Assembly (NCBI RefSeq): GCF_031921685.1
Contig: NZ_JAPDHU010000002.1
Span: forward strand, 1,872,764 to 1,936,763
Source: Terripilifer sp031921685
GTDB lineage: Bacteria; Pseudomonadota; Alphaproteobacteria; Rhizobiales; Beijerinckiaceae
Length of the DNA: 64,000 nucleotides
Direction of reading: 5' to 3'
In this document: piece after piece, positions 33,299-42,346 of the stretch
Position numbering within the stretch: the stretch's first letter is position 1
Layout of the letters: each line of letters opens with the position of its first letter
Translations under genes and position numbers: made by a program
Notes under the pieces: generated by a model
What the model saw: the letters and a program-made list of their open reading frames with translations, nothing else
The model's database searches: none
Told to the model about the DNA's origin: nothing

Positions 33299-34255
33299 TC
33301 ATTGCATGCCGGCGGCATAGAGCTTCTGCCAGGTGGCAAACTCGCGATCCATATAATCTTGGAAGCGTTTTGCATCCCAGTCTTCAAACCGGACGCTTTG
33401 ATCGGCGACGACTTGCTTGCCTCGTTCGGACGTCATGATTTCCGATACCGCCCGATTCAGCATATTGACATCCGCATCGCTTAGGCCCGCAGGGGCGAAG
33501 AAGCCGAACCATTGCGATGCCTCGACCTGAGGGAAACCCTTTTCGGCCGCCGACGGTACGTCCGGGAATTCCGGGCGACGCCCTTCACCCAAATAGAGCA
33601 CGGCCTTGCCACGTCCACCTTTCAGATAGGGAGCCGAGGAGCCAACTGAGCCCACATAATAGTCGGCTCGTCCCGCGATGACTTCCAACATCGCCTCGCC
33701 AGAAGACTTCATGTGCAGAATGCGCGGCTTCAACCCCAACTCTTTTGACACCATCTGGCCGACGAAATGCGTGGACGAACCGACGCCAGCCGTCGACATG
33801 ACGACACGCCCGGCCTTGTTCTTCGCGAACAGATCATCGAGCGTGTTCACGCCCGAACCTGGAGCGCCAATGATCATGAATTCATTGAAGCCCAAAACCG
33901 AAATCGTCTTGAAGTCCTTGACCGGATTGTAGTTGGCCTTGGGATTGTAGGCCGCGCCCGTCAAAAAGGACGAGCTTGAGAAGAGCAGCGTCGAACCGGT
34001 GGCAGGCCCTCGTGCCACTTCGGCGGTGCCGACAATGCCCCCTGCACCGGGTTTATTGACGACGATGACAGGCTTTCCAAGCTTGCGCTGCAACTCCTCA
34101 GCCAGGAAACGCACGAAAGGATCGGTAGACCCGCCTGGATTGAACGGCACGACGATCTGGATCGTCGACTGTGAAGCAATATCCGCGCGCACCGAGCCCG
34201 CGCCCGCCATGGCCAGCCCGCAGGCCAGCAACAATGCCTTAAATCCAACCTTCAT
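33299..34255 (-). CDS. Bug family (TctC-like) periplasmic receptor
   Basis: About 318 residues. A Sec signal (MKVGFKALLLACGLAMAGAGSVRAD) precedes the Bug fold: IQIVVPFNPGGSTDPFVRFLAEELQR, IVVNKPGAGGIVGTAEVARG, the SSFLTGAAYNP segment and SSAPYLKGGRGKAVLYLGEGRRPEFPDVPSAAEKGF. Substrates of the family are carboxylates. ATG 34255 follows GGGAGGG. It starts 34 bases after the hydrolase stop and is co-transcribed with it. TctA/TctB (45.9-47.9 kb) lack a neighbouring receptor, so this protein is one possible partner. Confidence 0.88.
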   Translation of the reverse strand: MKVGFKALLLACGLAMAGAGSVRADIASQSTIQIVVPFNPGGSTDPFVRFLAEELQRKLGKPVIVVNKPGAGGIVGTAEVARGPATGSTLLFSSSSFLTGAAYNPKANYNPVKDFKTISVLGFNEFMIIGAPGSGVNTLDDLFAKNKAGRVVMSTAGVGSSTHFVGQMVSKELGLKPRILHMKSSGEAMLEVIAGRADYYVGSVGSSAPYLKGGRGKAVLYLGEGRRPEFPDVPSAAEKGFPQVEASQWFGFFAPAGLSDADVNMLNRAVSEIMTSERGKQVVADQSVRFEDWDAKRFQDYMDREFATWQKLYAAGMQ

Positions 34256-34288
34256 CTTATTCCCTCCCATTCGGCGCGACCCTGCGGA

Positions 34289-35110
34289 TCACGCCTCCGT
34301 TAGTATCTTCGTCAGCCCTTCCGACTGATCGAGCATGACGTGATGACCGCAATCCACGGCATGAGCCTGCCAATCCGGTGTCTGGCGCGCCTGAGCGAGG
34401 TAGCCATCAAAACTAGAATTGGCGTAACGGGTGCCGCGCACGTAGATCTTGCGAGCAACCTTCTCACGTCCGCCACGCAACTGGATCGGCGCTACCGCCA
34501 CCCCATTTGGCTGCGGCGTCATCCGCTCGTTCAACCACGGAACGTCTTTCGGGTTCGCCAGATTGAACACCGAGGCATCGGGCGCCGGACGCGCAATCTC
34601 ACCTTTGGCCAGCGATTCATCGAGAATTTTGCGAATGCCCGGCGACGTCAGATCGCGTCCCGCCTGACCGCTTTCTGGAACGAAAGCGTCGACGAACACC
34701 ACCGCGGTAGTACGATCATGCACCCTCTCCAAGGCGCCCGAAACCGGCCAGCCCCCATAGGAATGGCCAACCAGAACCACATTCGTCAGATCTTCCCACT
34801 GGTAGAGATTGACGATGTCGTCGATATGAGTCTGAAGCACAATCCGATCGCTCAAGAGATGCGACCGATCCGCCAGCCCGGTCAGTGTTGGCGTGAGGAC
34901 ACGATGGCCTAAGGCCTCCAGGCGCTCGCGCACCGGCTGCCAGCACCAGCCACCATGCCAGGCACCGTGAACCAGAACATAGGTACGCCGCGTGGCTTGG
35001 GCTTTCGCTATCGACGATGATCCCATCGCCAATGGTAAAGCTGATGCCAGGGTCGATTTGAGAAACAAGCGCCGGCCCGCTGCCGTTGCACTTCTGAAGC
35101 CAAAAGCCAT
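34289..35110 (-). CDS. Alpha/beta hydrolase with Tat-type signal
   Basis: About 273 residues. The start at ATG 35110 (after GGGAGGAAGAG) gives MAFGFRSATAAGRRLFLKSTLASALPLAMG, with RRLFLK as a twin-arginine motif, so export across the inner membrane is likely. Hydrolase features: oxyanion segment VHGAWHGGWCW, nucleophile elbow GHSYGG, and terminal CGHHVMLDQ. Such enzymes cleave esters or amides; the substrate is unknown. It precedes a Bug receptor in one operon, suggesting that a periplasmic ester is cleaved and its acid taken up. Inverted repeats at 35164-35231 lie in its upstream region. Confidence 0.85.
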   Translation of the reverse strand: MAFGFRSATAAGRRLFLKSTLASALPLAMGSSSIAKAQATRRTYVLVHGAWHGGWCWQPVRERLEALGHRVLTPTLTGLADRSHLLSDRIVLQTHIDDIVNLYQWEDLTNVVLVGHSYGGWPVSGALERVHDRTTAVVFVDAFVPESGQAGRDLTSPGIRKILDESLAKGEIARPAPDASVFNLANPKDVPWLNERMTPQPNGVAVAPIQLRGGREKVARKIYVRGTRYANSSFDGYLAQARQTPDWQAHAVDCGHHVMLDQSEGLTKILTEA

Positions 35111-35163
35111 CTCAGCTCTTCCTCCCAAAGCCGATTGAGCCGCAATCCGCAAAAGCGGACACG

Positions 35164-35231
35164 TTGCCCGATTTGGTACATGGCGGAACCAATCGGGCAA
35201 CTGATCTGAAATTGCCAATAGGTGATTTCAG
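35164..35231. promoter_or_regulatory. Two inverted repeats upstream of the hydrolase-Bug operon
   Basis: TTGCCCGATTTGG (35164-35176) pairs with CCAATCGGGCAA (35189-35200) over twelve bases with one bulge. A second repeat CTGAAAT (35206-35212) / ATTTCAG (35225-35231) is perfect. Neither has a T-tract. They may be operators for the hydrolase-Bug operon or end the upstream synthetase transcript. Confidence 0.4.
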
Positions 35232-35246
35232 GTTATGGCGGAGCGT

Positions 35247-37361
35247 TTAAGCCTGACCGATATGGATGAGCGCATCGACGCCGAAACCGCCTTTTGACAA
35301 GGCAATGAACGGATTGATCTCGACGCTTTCGACTTCAGGACCTTGCGCAGCAATGAAGTGCGACACGGCGACGATAGCATCGGCGATGGCATCCAGATCC
35401 GCTTTTTCCTGGCCGCGCGCGCCATCCAGAATGGAAAATGTCCGGATCGAACGGATCATATCGAGCGCGGCCTCACGCGTGACGGGGGCCGTGCGCAAGA
35501 CAGTATCCTTGAGGATCTCGGTATAGATACCGCCTAGACCGAACATCACCACCGGCCCAAAGGTCGAGTCACGATGGGCCCCGATAATGGTCTGGACGCC
35601 ACCAACAATCATAGGCGCCACCGTCACGCCACGAATGTCGGCATCCGGTTCAGCCTGCCCTGCATTGCCTATGACGCGTGCAAAAGCCTCGCGCACGGCC
35701 GCTGCATCTTTTAGATTCAGAGCAACACCGCCGACCTCGGACTTATGCGCGATCTGCGCCGACAGCACCTTGATCACCGCCGGATAACCCACCGCTTCGG
35801 CAGCGGCAACCGCTTCGTCGGCAGTCGCTGCGACATGCTCCTCGGCGAACGGCAGGCGAGCTTTCGCAAGGATCGCTTTCGATTGCGCCTCGTCCGGGCT
35901 TTGGCGCAGCGAAATGGGTTCAATCTCTCGCACGTCAGGCAGCTCTAAAGGCAGGGCGCGCAGCAGCGAAAGCTTAGCAGCCGCCGCAAGCGCTTTCACG
36001 CAGAACGCCGGATCCTCGAAGATCAGATAACCCAAACCTTCGAGTTGCTGCTTGAATTCAGGCGTCGTCTGCACGCAAAGCGCGAGCTGCATTTGCGAGA
36101 ATTCCGCCCGCAGCGCTGCCAGGGGCTCGGCCAAAATAGCCATATCTTTCGCGTTGCGACCAACGTTGGAGAAAAACAACATGGCCGAACCAAAAGGCCG
36201 ATCGCGCAGCACGCGCTCGACCGTGCGGGTCAATATGGTGCGATCCCCGACGGTCTGCGCCGTTGTATCCACCGGATTGAGCCCAACGGCCAGAGGTAGT
36301 TCGGCTTGAATGGCGGCCAGCGTGGCTTTGGAGATCGGCGGCAATTCGATCCCCGCTTCCATTGCCGCATCGGTCGACATGACGCCGACACCGCCCGAGA
36401 CTGTGATGATCGCCAAGGTCTTGTCCACCGGCAGACGACCCTGGGCACATGCATAGGTAACATCGACCATTTCGGTCAGCGTCTGGCAGGACCAGGCACC
36501 AGCTTCGCGCAACACCGTGTCGAATACTTGCACGGAACCCGCGAGCGCCCCCGTGTGTGAGGCAGCAACCGTCTGTCCAGCTTCCGTGCGTCCAGCCTTG
36601 AAGACGATGACCGGCTTTTTCATGCGGCGAGCCGTCCGCAAAGCGCGAACCAACGCCGGGCCATTGCGACAACCCTCCATATAGAGCATCAACACATCGG
36701 TATCGGCATCCTGTGCCATCCACTCCAGGCATTCGGCCGCTTGCACATCTGCTTCGTTGCCCGTCGCGACGAACTTTGAGATCGCCATGCCACGGCTGAT
36801 GACAAGATTTTGCAGATAGGAACCCACCGCGCCGCTCTGGCTGACCATGCCAACACGCCCAACCGCTGGCGTGCCACGATCCATCGCCGTCGAGAAGGTC
36901 GAGAAAATACGATCGGCCGTATTGAACGAGCCCATCGCGTTCGGACCCAGAAGCCGCGCTCCGGAATCACGGATCATCTTGAGAATACGCGCCTGCGCCG
37001 CGGCCCCTTCCTCGCCGGCTTCAGCAAAACCCGCGGTGAACATGACGATGGAGCGAACGCCCGCCGCACAGGCGTCGGCGACCGCTTCCTCGGCCTGACG
37101 CGCCGGCACGGCGATGATCGCCTGGTCCACCGGCTCACCAATGACCGCCGCGCTCGAATAAGCTTTCAATCCCTGCACCTGCGGGCGCGTCGGATTGACT
37201 GGATAGACCTTCACGGCGGACTGGGCTTCTTGCATGTAACGAATGGGGCGGCCGCCAATCTTACGAGAGTCATCTGAGGCTCCGATGACCGCAATGCTGC
37301 GCGGGCGAAACAGCGCATCAAGACCGCCCGGATTGGCGTTGCGATTGGTTTGTGCATTCAT
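35247..37361 (-). CDS. NDP-forming acyl-CoA synthetase (acetate-CoA ligase family), copy A
   Basis: About 704 residues. Domains in order are a CoA-binding Rossmann domain (RSIAVIGASDDSRKIGGRPIRYM), a succinyl-CoA-ligase-like domain with the phospho-His motif SHTGALAGS, and a C-terminal ATP-grasp domain (KVLSAQIAHKSEVGGVALNLKDA). The enzyme forms acyl-CoA from an acid with ATP to ADP plus phosphate. ATG 37361 follows GGGAGAG. It is last in a nine-gene operon from 44836 and probably activates or recovers an acid of the pathway. A diverged paralogue lies at 47937-50054. Confidence 0.88.
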   Translation of the reverse strand: MNAQTNRNANPGGLDALFRPRSIAVIGASDDSRKIGGRPIRYMQEAQSAVKVYPVNPTRPQVQGLKAYSSAAVIGEPVDQAIIAVPARQAEEAVADACAAGVRSIVMFTAGFAEAGEEGAAAQARILKMIRDSGARLLGPNAMGSFNTADRIFSTFSTAMDRGTPAVGRVGMVSQSGAVGSYLQNLVISRGMAISKFVATGNEADVQAAECLEWMAQDADTDVLMLYMEGCRNGPALVRALRTARRMKKPVIVFKAGRTEAGQTVAASHTGALAGSVQVFDTVLREAGAWSCQTLTEMVDVTYACAQGRLPVDKTLAIITVSGGVGVMSTDAAMEAGIELPPISKATLAAIQAELPLAVGLNPVDTTAQTVGDRTILTRTVERVLRDRPFGSAMLFFSNVGRNAKDMAILAEPLAALRAEFSQMQLALCVQTTPEFKQQLEGLGYLIFEDPAFCVKALAAAAKLSLLRALPLELPDVREIEPISLRQSPDEAQSKAILAKARLPFAEEHVAATADEAVAAAEAVGYPAVIKVLSAQIAHKSEVGGVALNLKDAAAVREAFARVIGNAGQAEPDADIRGVTVAPMIVGGVQTIIGAHRDSTFGPVVMFGLGGIYTEILKDTVLRTAPVTREAALDMIRSIRTFSILDGARGQEKADLDAIADAIVAVSHFIAAQGPEVESVEINPFIALSKGGFGVDALIHIGQA

Positions 37362-37362
37362 T

Positions 37363-38487
37363 TCAAACTCTCCCATTCGGCCGTGCTCCTTGAGGAGCAG
37401 CCATATCCATGTAGTAGCCGCGCTGCTCGGCGCTATTGCCTAGCCAGCCGATCAAGCTGAGGCAGCGTTTTACATGCAGGCTCAAGTCGTTTTCATCGGT
37501 AATGCCCATCGCGCCAAAAAGCTGAATGCTTTCACGGACGATGTACTGGGCGGTGTCGTTGAGCCGTGCCCGCACGCGAGCCGCGAGCATGCCCCGAGCG
37601 GTAGCGTCATCAAGCCCATCCATGCGCGAGAGATTCGTATCGAGAACAGCGCGCGCCAAACGCTGTTGCACGAACATGTCGGCCGCACGATGCTGCAGTG
37701 CTTGAAACGAACCGATCGGTTTGCCAAATTGATGCCGTGTCTTCAGATGTTCGATGACCAGCGCCATCATCTGGTCAACATGCCCCATGAGTTCGGCTGC
37801 TATTACCACAGAGGTCTCATCGAGCGCCGCTCGTAGAGCAGCTTCCGCCTTCTCGCCTTCGCACAGAACGATCCCTGGCTTAGCAGCCAAGTGAAGCTGC
37901 CCCATAGGCGTGCCATCGGCACGAAAATCGTGATGGATAGAAAGGCCTGCTGCATCAGCTTTCGTCAGAACCAGCGCAAGCCCGGAAGAACTAGCTGCGC
38001 TGACGATGAAATGCGTCGCTCCAGCGGCGCCAGCAACATAAGTTTTCTTTCCGTTCAGCGTATAATCCGCCGATAGTGTCGTTGCCGGTGAGAGCAGGGA
38101 ACGAATATTCTGTGACTGTTCCTGCCAGGCAAGAGCTGGCAAAATATCGCCCGCCGCAAACGCCGCCAGCAAATCCACATCTCCCTTGGCTTGAGACAGA
38201 ATACGCCCCGCAAGAAAAAGCCCAAGAAATGGATCGGCGGTGAAACATCCAGCCAGACCTTCGGCGACAATCGCAGCGGCCGACACACCGAGACCAAGAC
38301 CGCCAGCCTCCTCGGGCAGGCCAATGGCAAGCCAACCTTGCTCGGCCATGATTGTCAGTTCCGTCGGCGTATAGCCCGGTAGACTGTTGCGTCGCGCTCG
38401 AATTGCGCGGCCATCGGCCGTGCGCGCCGCGTGTTTCCCAACCGCGTCGCGTAAAAGAACAAGGGTATCGGCGTCGACCGATGTCAT
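37363..38487 (-). CDS. Acyl-CoA dehydrogenase family protein, subunit-like partner 1
   Basis: 374 residues with the N-terminal helical, middle barrel and C-terminal four-helix domains of acyl-CoA dehydrogenases (ELTIMAEQGWLAIGLPEEAGGLGL, GKKTYVAGAAGATHFIVSA, RHQFGKPIGSFQALQHRAADMFVQQRLARAV). The middle domain is shorter than usual and the C-terminal active segment reads GAMGITDENDLSLH. It lies nine bases from a second, different acyl-CoA dehydrogenase gene. Such adjacent pairs form alpha2-beta2 enzymes on steroid-CoA substrates in Actinobacteria; here that is inference. Confidence 0.85.
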   Translation of the reverse strand: MTSVDADTLVLLRDAVGKHAARTADGRAIRARRNSLPGYTPTELTIMAEQGWLAIGLPEEAGGLGLGVSAAAIVAEGLAGCFTADPFLGLFLAGRILSQAKGDVDLLAAFAAGDILPALAWQEQSQNIRSLLSPATTLSADYTLNGKKTYVAGAAGATHFIVSAASSSGLALVLTKADAAGLSIHHDFRADGTPMGQLHLAAKPGIVLCEGEKAEAALRAALDETSVVIAAELMGHVDQMMALVIEHLKTRHQFGKPIGSFQALQHRAADMFVQQRLARAVLDTNLSRMDGLDDATARGMLAARVRARLNDTAQYIVRESIQLFGAMGITDENDLSLHVKRCLSLIGWLGNSAEQRGYYMDMAAPQGARPNGRV

Positions 38488-38496
38488 GACGGCTCT

Positions 38497-39651
38497 CTAC
38501 GCAGATTTTGGAAGGCCCAGCACGGAGCGCGCCAGGATGTTGCGATGAACTTCGTTGGTTCCGGCAAAGATCGTCGGTGCACGGCTTTCGTAATAAGGCG
38601 CCAGCAGATCCTCAGCACCTTCTCCCGCCAACGTGGCGTCGGTTCCGGCGACCTCGAGCAATAGCTCCGATAAGCGCTGAAAGGTGCTTGTCGACCATAT
38701 TTTCAGGGCCGAGATTTCAACGCCGACCGCACCATCAGTACGCACCAGATCGGCGAAGCCGGCATACATGTCCTGCGCATCCTGAGTATCGAAAATCGCT
38801 TGCGCCAGCCGGTCGCGCCAGTAGTCGCTGGTCAGCAATCCGCGCTCCTCCATCCGCTGGCGTAGAATTAGCAACACTTTGAAGGCACGCTTCGGCGACC
38901 CAGCCCAAATGCGTTCAAATCCCAAAAGTGAACGCGCGACCGCCCATCCCTTGTTCGGCTCGCCGAGGATGCACTCCACGCCAACCTTCACATTGTCGAA
39001 GAAAACCTCACAGAAATCCGGATGGCCTGAGAGGTTTTCGATCGGACGTACTGTGATCCCGGGCAAGCTCATGTCGATCAGAACAAAACTGATCCCCTCC
39101 TGCTTCTTCCCCGAGCGATCCGTGCGGATCAAAGCGAAGATATGGGTGGCGACATGAGCCGACGTGGTCCAGATCTTCTGCCCATTGATGATCAGGTTTT
39201 CGCCTTCGAAGCGGCCATCGCATTGCAGGCTGGCGAGGTCCGAACCCGCCGATGGCTCGGAATAGCCTTGGCACCAGATATGTTCGCCGGCATGCATTTT
39301 GGGCAGATAGAGGGCTTTCTGTGCTTCGTTGCCCCAGGCGATGATGGCAGGCCCAAGATTGCGTACACCCGCATCGTGCAGCCAAGGCGTTCCCGCCGCT
39401 TCCATCTCCTCAATGAAAATCAGATGCCGCTCGGGCCGAAGGCCCATACCGCCGTATTCCACGGGCCAGCCAGGCGCGATGAAGCCCCGTCGATGTAAAG
39501 CTTTATACCATGGCATGGAAACTTGAGCGGGAAAGCGGTGCGGATAGCCCCTTAGCTCAGGCGGGCATTCCGTCTCGATGAAATCGCGCAGCGTCTGGCG
39601 GAAATCCGTCTCCGCCATGGCGTTCCAATCAGCAATCGTCTCGGCCGGCAT
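38497..39651 (-). CDS. Acyl-CoA dehydrogenase family protein, partner 2
   Basis: About 384 residues. Typical features are GYSEPSAGSDLASLQCDGRFEGENLIINGQKIWTTSAHVATHIFALIRT in the flavin/substrate barrel and YESRAPTIFAGTNEVHRNILARSVLGL at the C-terminus. It oxidises an acyl-CoA to the 2-enoyl-CoA. ATG 39651 is chosen; an in-frame TTG at 39660 overlaps the stop region of the upstream enoyl-CoA hydratase. It sits directly beside the shorter dehydrogenase at 37363-38487. Confidence 0.88.
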   Translation of the reverse strand: MPAETIADWNAMAETDFRQTLRDFIETECPPELRGYPHRFPAQVSMPWYKALHRRGFIAPGWPVEYGGMGLRPERHLIFIEEMEAAGTPWLHDAGVRNLGPAIIAWGNEAQKALYLPKMHAGEHIWCQGYSEPSAGSDLASLQCDGRFEGENLIINGQKIWTTSAHVATHIFALIRTDRSGKKQEGISFVLIDMSLPGITVRPIENLSGHPDFCEVFFDNVKVGVECILGEPNKGWAVARSLLGFERIWAGSPKRAFKVLLILRQRMEERGLLTSDYWRDRLAQAIFDTQDAQDMYAGFADLVRTDGAVGVEISALKIWSTSTFQRLSELLLEVAGTDATLAGEGAEDLLAPYYESRAPTIFAGTNEVHRNILARSVLGLPKSA

Positions 39652-39656
39652 GTGTC

Positions 39657-40430
39657 TCAACGCCCGTGATAAACGCCGGGGCGCTTTTCCATGAACGCCT
39701 TGACCGCTTCTTTGTAGTCTTCGCTCTGGTTGAGGAAAGACTGGGTATAGGCTTCAGCATCGAGATAGGTGTCGAGATCGGTGGCGGTGGCCACTTCAAA
39801 CAGATGCCGCGTCATGCCCAGCGCCAAGGTCGGCATGGAGAGAAGTTGCTTGCAATAGTTCTCAACCTCTGCCTCGAGGCGGTCATTGGCCACCACACGG
39901 CTGACGAGGCCGAGATCATAGGCTTCTACCGCCCCAACGATACGCGCGGAGAAGGCCAGATCCTTGGCCCGTAGCTGACCAAGATGCCGGATCAGAAAAT
40001 GAATCGCGCCCCCATCGGGCGCCAGCCCGCGCTTGGCGAAAATCATCGAGAAACGTGCGGTCTCCGAGGCAATCACCACGTCGCAGCCCAGCGCCACCGA
40101 CCAGCCGAAGCCAACCGCAACACCGCGCACCGCGGCAATGCAGGGCTTTTCCATCGCCGCCAGCTCGCGCGCGACGCTACCCACACCGCGCTGCATGCGG
40201 GCCCGGGCGCTGCTCTGCGTGTCCTTGCCCATGCGTGAGACATCGGCACCCGCACAAAAATCCTCGCCCGCTCCCTGCAGCAACACCACGCGTACGTCAG
40301 GATCGAAGCGCAGATCGCGCAGCATGTTCGCCATTTCATAGCGCTCTTCCGGCGATAGCGCGTTGCGGCGACAAGGTGTTTCAAAAATGATGCGACCGAT
40401 GCCGCCCGATTTATCGAGATGAATGCCCAT
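39657..40430 (-). CDS. Enoyl-CoA hydratase/isomerase family protein
   Basis: 257 residues of the crotonase fold. The first oxyanion segment GAGEDFCAGADVSRMG and the second (AVRGVAVGFGWSVALGCDVVIASETARFSMIFAKRGLAPDGG) are intact. The family hydrates or isomerises enoyl-CoA esters. Its start overlaps the stop of the nitronate monooxygenase-like gene (TGATG), so it is coupled within the operon. Which step it takes, given a MaoC-type hydratase in the same operon, is not clear. Confidence 0.9.
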   Translation of the reverse strand: MGIHLDKSGGIGRIIFETPCRRNALSPEERYEMANMLRDLRFDPDVRVVLLQGAGEDFCAGADVSRMGKDTQSSARARMQRGVGSVARELAAMEKPCIAAVRGVAVGFGWSVALGCDVVIASETARFSMIFAKRGLAPDGGAIHFLIRHLGQLRAKDLAFSARIVGAVEAYDLGLVSRVVANDRLEAEVENYCKQLLSMPTLALGMTRHLFEVATATDLDTYLDAEAYTQSFLNQSEDYKEAVKAFMEKRPGVYHGR

Positions 40431-41434
40431 CAGTATCCTCCCTGCCGCAGCCAGGCAGCCCGCGCGGCGCGCGCCGCATCGTCAGCAACTCTTGCCTCGA
40501 CCCATTCGCGTTCAAGTTGATCGGCGATCTCAGCCAAAGACTGGACTCGCTCGATCAGCCCAATGCCTTGTCCCGCGCCCCGGATATCGCGCCAGGCCTT
40601 GGCCGAAGTGCGAGCACCGGCCTGATAACGGCTTTTGTCCTTGTTGGCGCTCGCCACTTCCTCCGGATCCAGCCCGGAGGCGACAATGCTTTGCCGTAGA
40701 TAATTCGCGGGAAGACCGCTGAAGAACGGCGTATAGACCACGTCCTTCAACGATGCCTCGACGATCATCTCTCGATAGTCGTCGGGCGCACGGCTTTCCT
40801 GCGCCGGAATGAAGCGGCTGCCTATATAAACCATGTCGGCGCCGAGACTGAGCGCCGCATGAATGCTACCGCCGGTGCCGATGGCGCCCGCCAGAACGAT
40901 GATGCCGTCATAGAAGCGCCGCACCTCCGAATAGAAAGCGAACGGATTGGCCGTGCCTGCATGGCCACCTGCGCCATTGCAGACGAGGATCAAGCCGTCG
41001 ACGCCCTGCTCCAGCGCCTTTTCAGCATGGCGCACGGTGGTTACATCGTGAAAGACCAATCCGTCGTAGCCATGCACCGCACGCACCAGATCGCCCGGCG
41101 GCGACAGCGATGTCAGCAACAGCGGCACTTTGTTTTCAACACAAACCGCCGCATCATGCTCAAACCGCGCGTTGGATTTGTTTGAAATCAGGTTCACCGC
41201 ATAAGGCGCCGCGGGAGCCCGCGGATGACTGGCGTCATGCGCCGCTAAAGCCTCCTGGATCGTCGACAGCCAGACCTGCAATTCCGCTTCGGGCCGCGCA
41301 TTGAGCGATGGAAACGAGCCGATGATGCCAGCCTTGCACTGAGCAATCACCAGTTCATGCCCCGAAACAAGGAACATCGGCGAAGCAACGATGGGAAGTC
41401 GCAAGCGGCCGCGAAAACTGTCGGGCAGGCTCAT
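40430..41434 (-). CDS. Nitronate monooxygenase / 2-nitropropane dioxygenase family protein
   Basis: 334 residues, a TIM-barrel FMN enzyme. Features include LPIVASPMFLVSGHELVIAQCKAGIIGSFPSLNARP at the start, VCNGAGGHAGTANPFAF, LAGAIGTGGSIHAALSLGADMVYIGSRFIPAQES and an FFSGLPANYLRQS segment. The family oxidises nitronates, but in lipid and steroid operons related proteins act as flavin-dependent reductases or oxidases of unknown acyl-CoA substrates. Its ATG overlaps the MaoC stop by four bases (ATGA). Confidence 0.87.
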   Translation of the reverse strand: MSLPDSFRGRLRLPIVASPMFLVSGHELVIAQCKAGIIGSFPSLNARPEAELQVWLSTIQEALAAHDASHPRAPAAPYAVNLISNKSNARFEHDAAVCVENKVPLLLTSLSPPGDLVRAVHGYDGLVFHDVTTVRHAEKALEQGVDGLILVCNGAGGHAGTANPFAFYSEVRRFYDGIIVLAGAIGTGGSIHAALSLGADMVYIGSRFIPAQESRAPDDYREMIVEASLKDVVYTPFFSGLPANYLRQSIVASGLDPEEVASANKDKSRYQAGARTSAKAWRDIRGAGQGIGLIERVQSLAEIADQLEREWVEARVADDAARAARAAWLRQGGY

Positions 41435-42339
41435 GGTGTTTCCTCAGTGAGCAAAGCGTAATCGGGAGCCGCATGACCCGTGCCTAAAAGCGCACGTCCT
41501 GCATCCAGTACGGTCACATCGCGGGCTTCGATACGGGCGCGGAAATGGGCACGCGTACCCTCGTTCCAGATCTGAAAACGCACCGTTTCGCCAGGAAAAA
41601 CAGGCCGCGAGAAGCGGCATTCGACCGAACGGATCGCAGCAGGATCGTTGTCCGCTACCGTCGGCAACAGTGCCCGCACCGCCAGCCCGTAAATGCACAG
41701 ACCGTGCAAGATTGGTCGATCGAAGCCAGCCTTGGCCGCATAGGCCGGATCGGCATGCAGCGGATTACGATCAATGTTCAACCGATAGAGCAAGGCTTGT
41801 TCCGGTCGCGTGACCACATCGATGATGAGATCAGGCTTACGGTTTGGGCAAGGCGTCGCCTCAGGCGCGTGACCAAAACTGCGGCCAAACCCGCCATCGA
41901 CCCGACAGAAGGTCGAATGCAAAACCGAGGCAACCGGCTCATGAGTTTGCGCATCGAACATGGTGCGCGCCGCATGGATCACAGCGCCCTTCTCCCCTTT
42001 GTCTTCGACGGCGGTCACGCGGGCACGCGCGTACAGCTCACCTGATGGAGCCAAAGGGCGATGCAGGAACACGCGCTGCTCGCCATGCACCACCTTGCTC
42101 AGCGTCACACCCAATTCCGGGTCTGCCGTCCAACGACCAGGATGGCAGAGGATCGCCGCCATGGTCGGCACCGCTTTGAGATCGCGTTCATACACGAAGG
42201 GCAGTTGTGCCGGATCGATCGGATCCTGACCGAAGCCGAGCGAGACCGCGTAGAGCAGACTGTCCCTGTCGGTATAGTCTTGCGCCAGCCGGGGAAACGC
42301 CCAGGTTTCAAGCGCGTCGACATTCAATGCCATCGGCAT
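41431..42339 (-). CDS. MaoC-type (hydratase 2) dehydratase family protein, double hot-dog
   Basis: 302 residues forming two hot-dog domains. The second contains the hydratase motif D-x-N-P-L-H (NIDRNPLHADPAYAAKAGFDRPILHGLCIYG). The first (about residues 1-150) is degenerate. The layout resembles eukaryotic multifunctional hydratase 2 and mycobacterial ChsH-type or 3-hydroxyacyl-CoA dehydratases. It adds water to a trans-2-enoyl-CoA. The second ATG (42333) is better spaced from AGGAG and may be the true start. It follows the SDR gene by seven bases. Confidence 0.87.
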   Translation of the reverse strand: MPMALNVDALETWAFPRLAQDYTDRDSLLYAVSLGFGQDPIDPAQLPFVYERDLKAVPTMAAILCHPGRWTADPELGVTLSKVVHGEQRVFLHRPLAPSGELYARARVTAVEDKGEKGAVIHAARTMFDAQTHEPVASVLHSTFCRVDGGFGRSFGHAPEATPCPNRKPDLIIDVVTRPEQALLYRLNIDRNPLHADPAYAAKAGFDRPILHGLCIYGLAVRALLPTVADNDPAAIRSVECRFSRPVFPGETVRFQIWNEGTRAHFRARIEARDVTVLDAGRALLGTGHAAPDYALLTEETP

Positions 42340-42346
42340 CTTCTCC

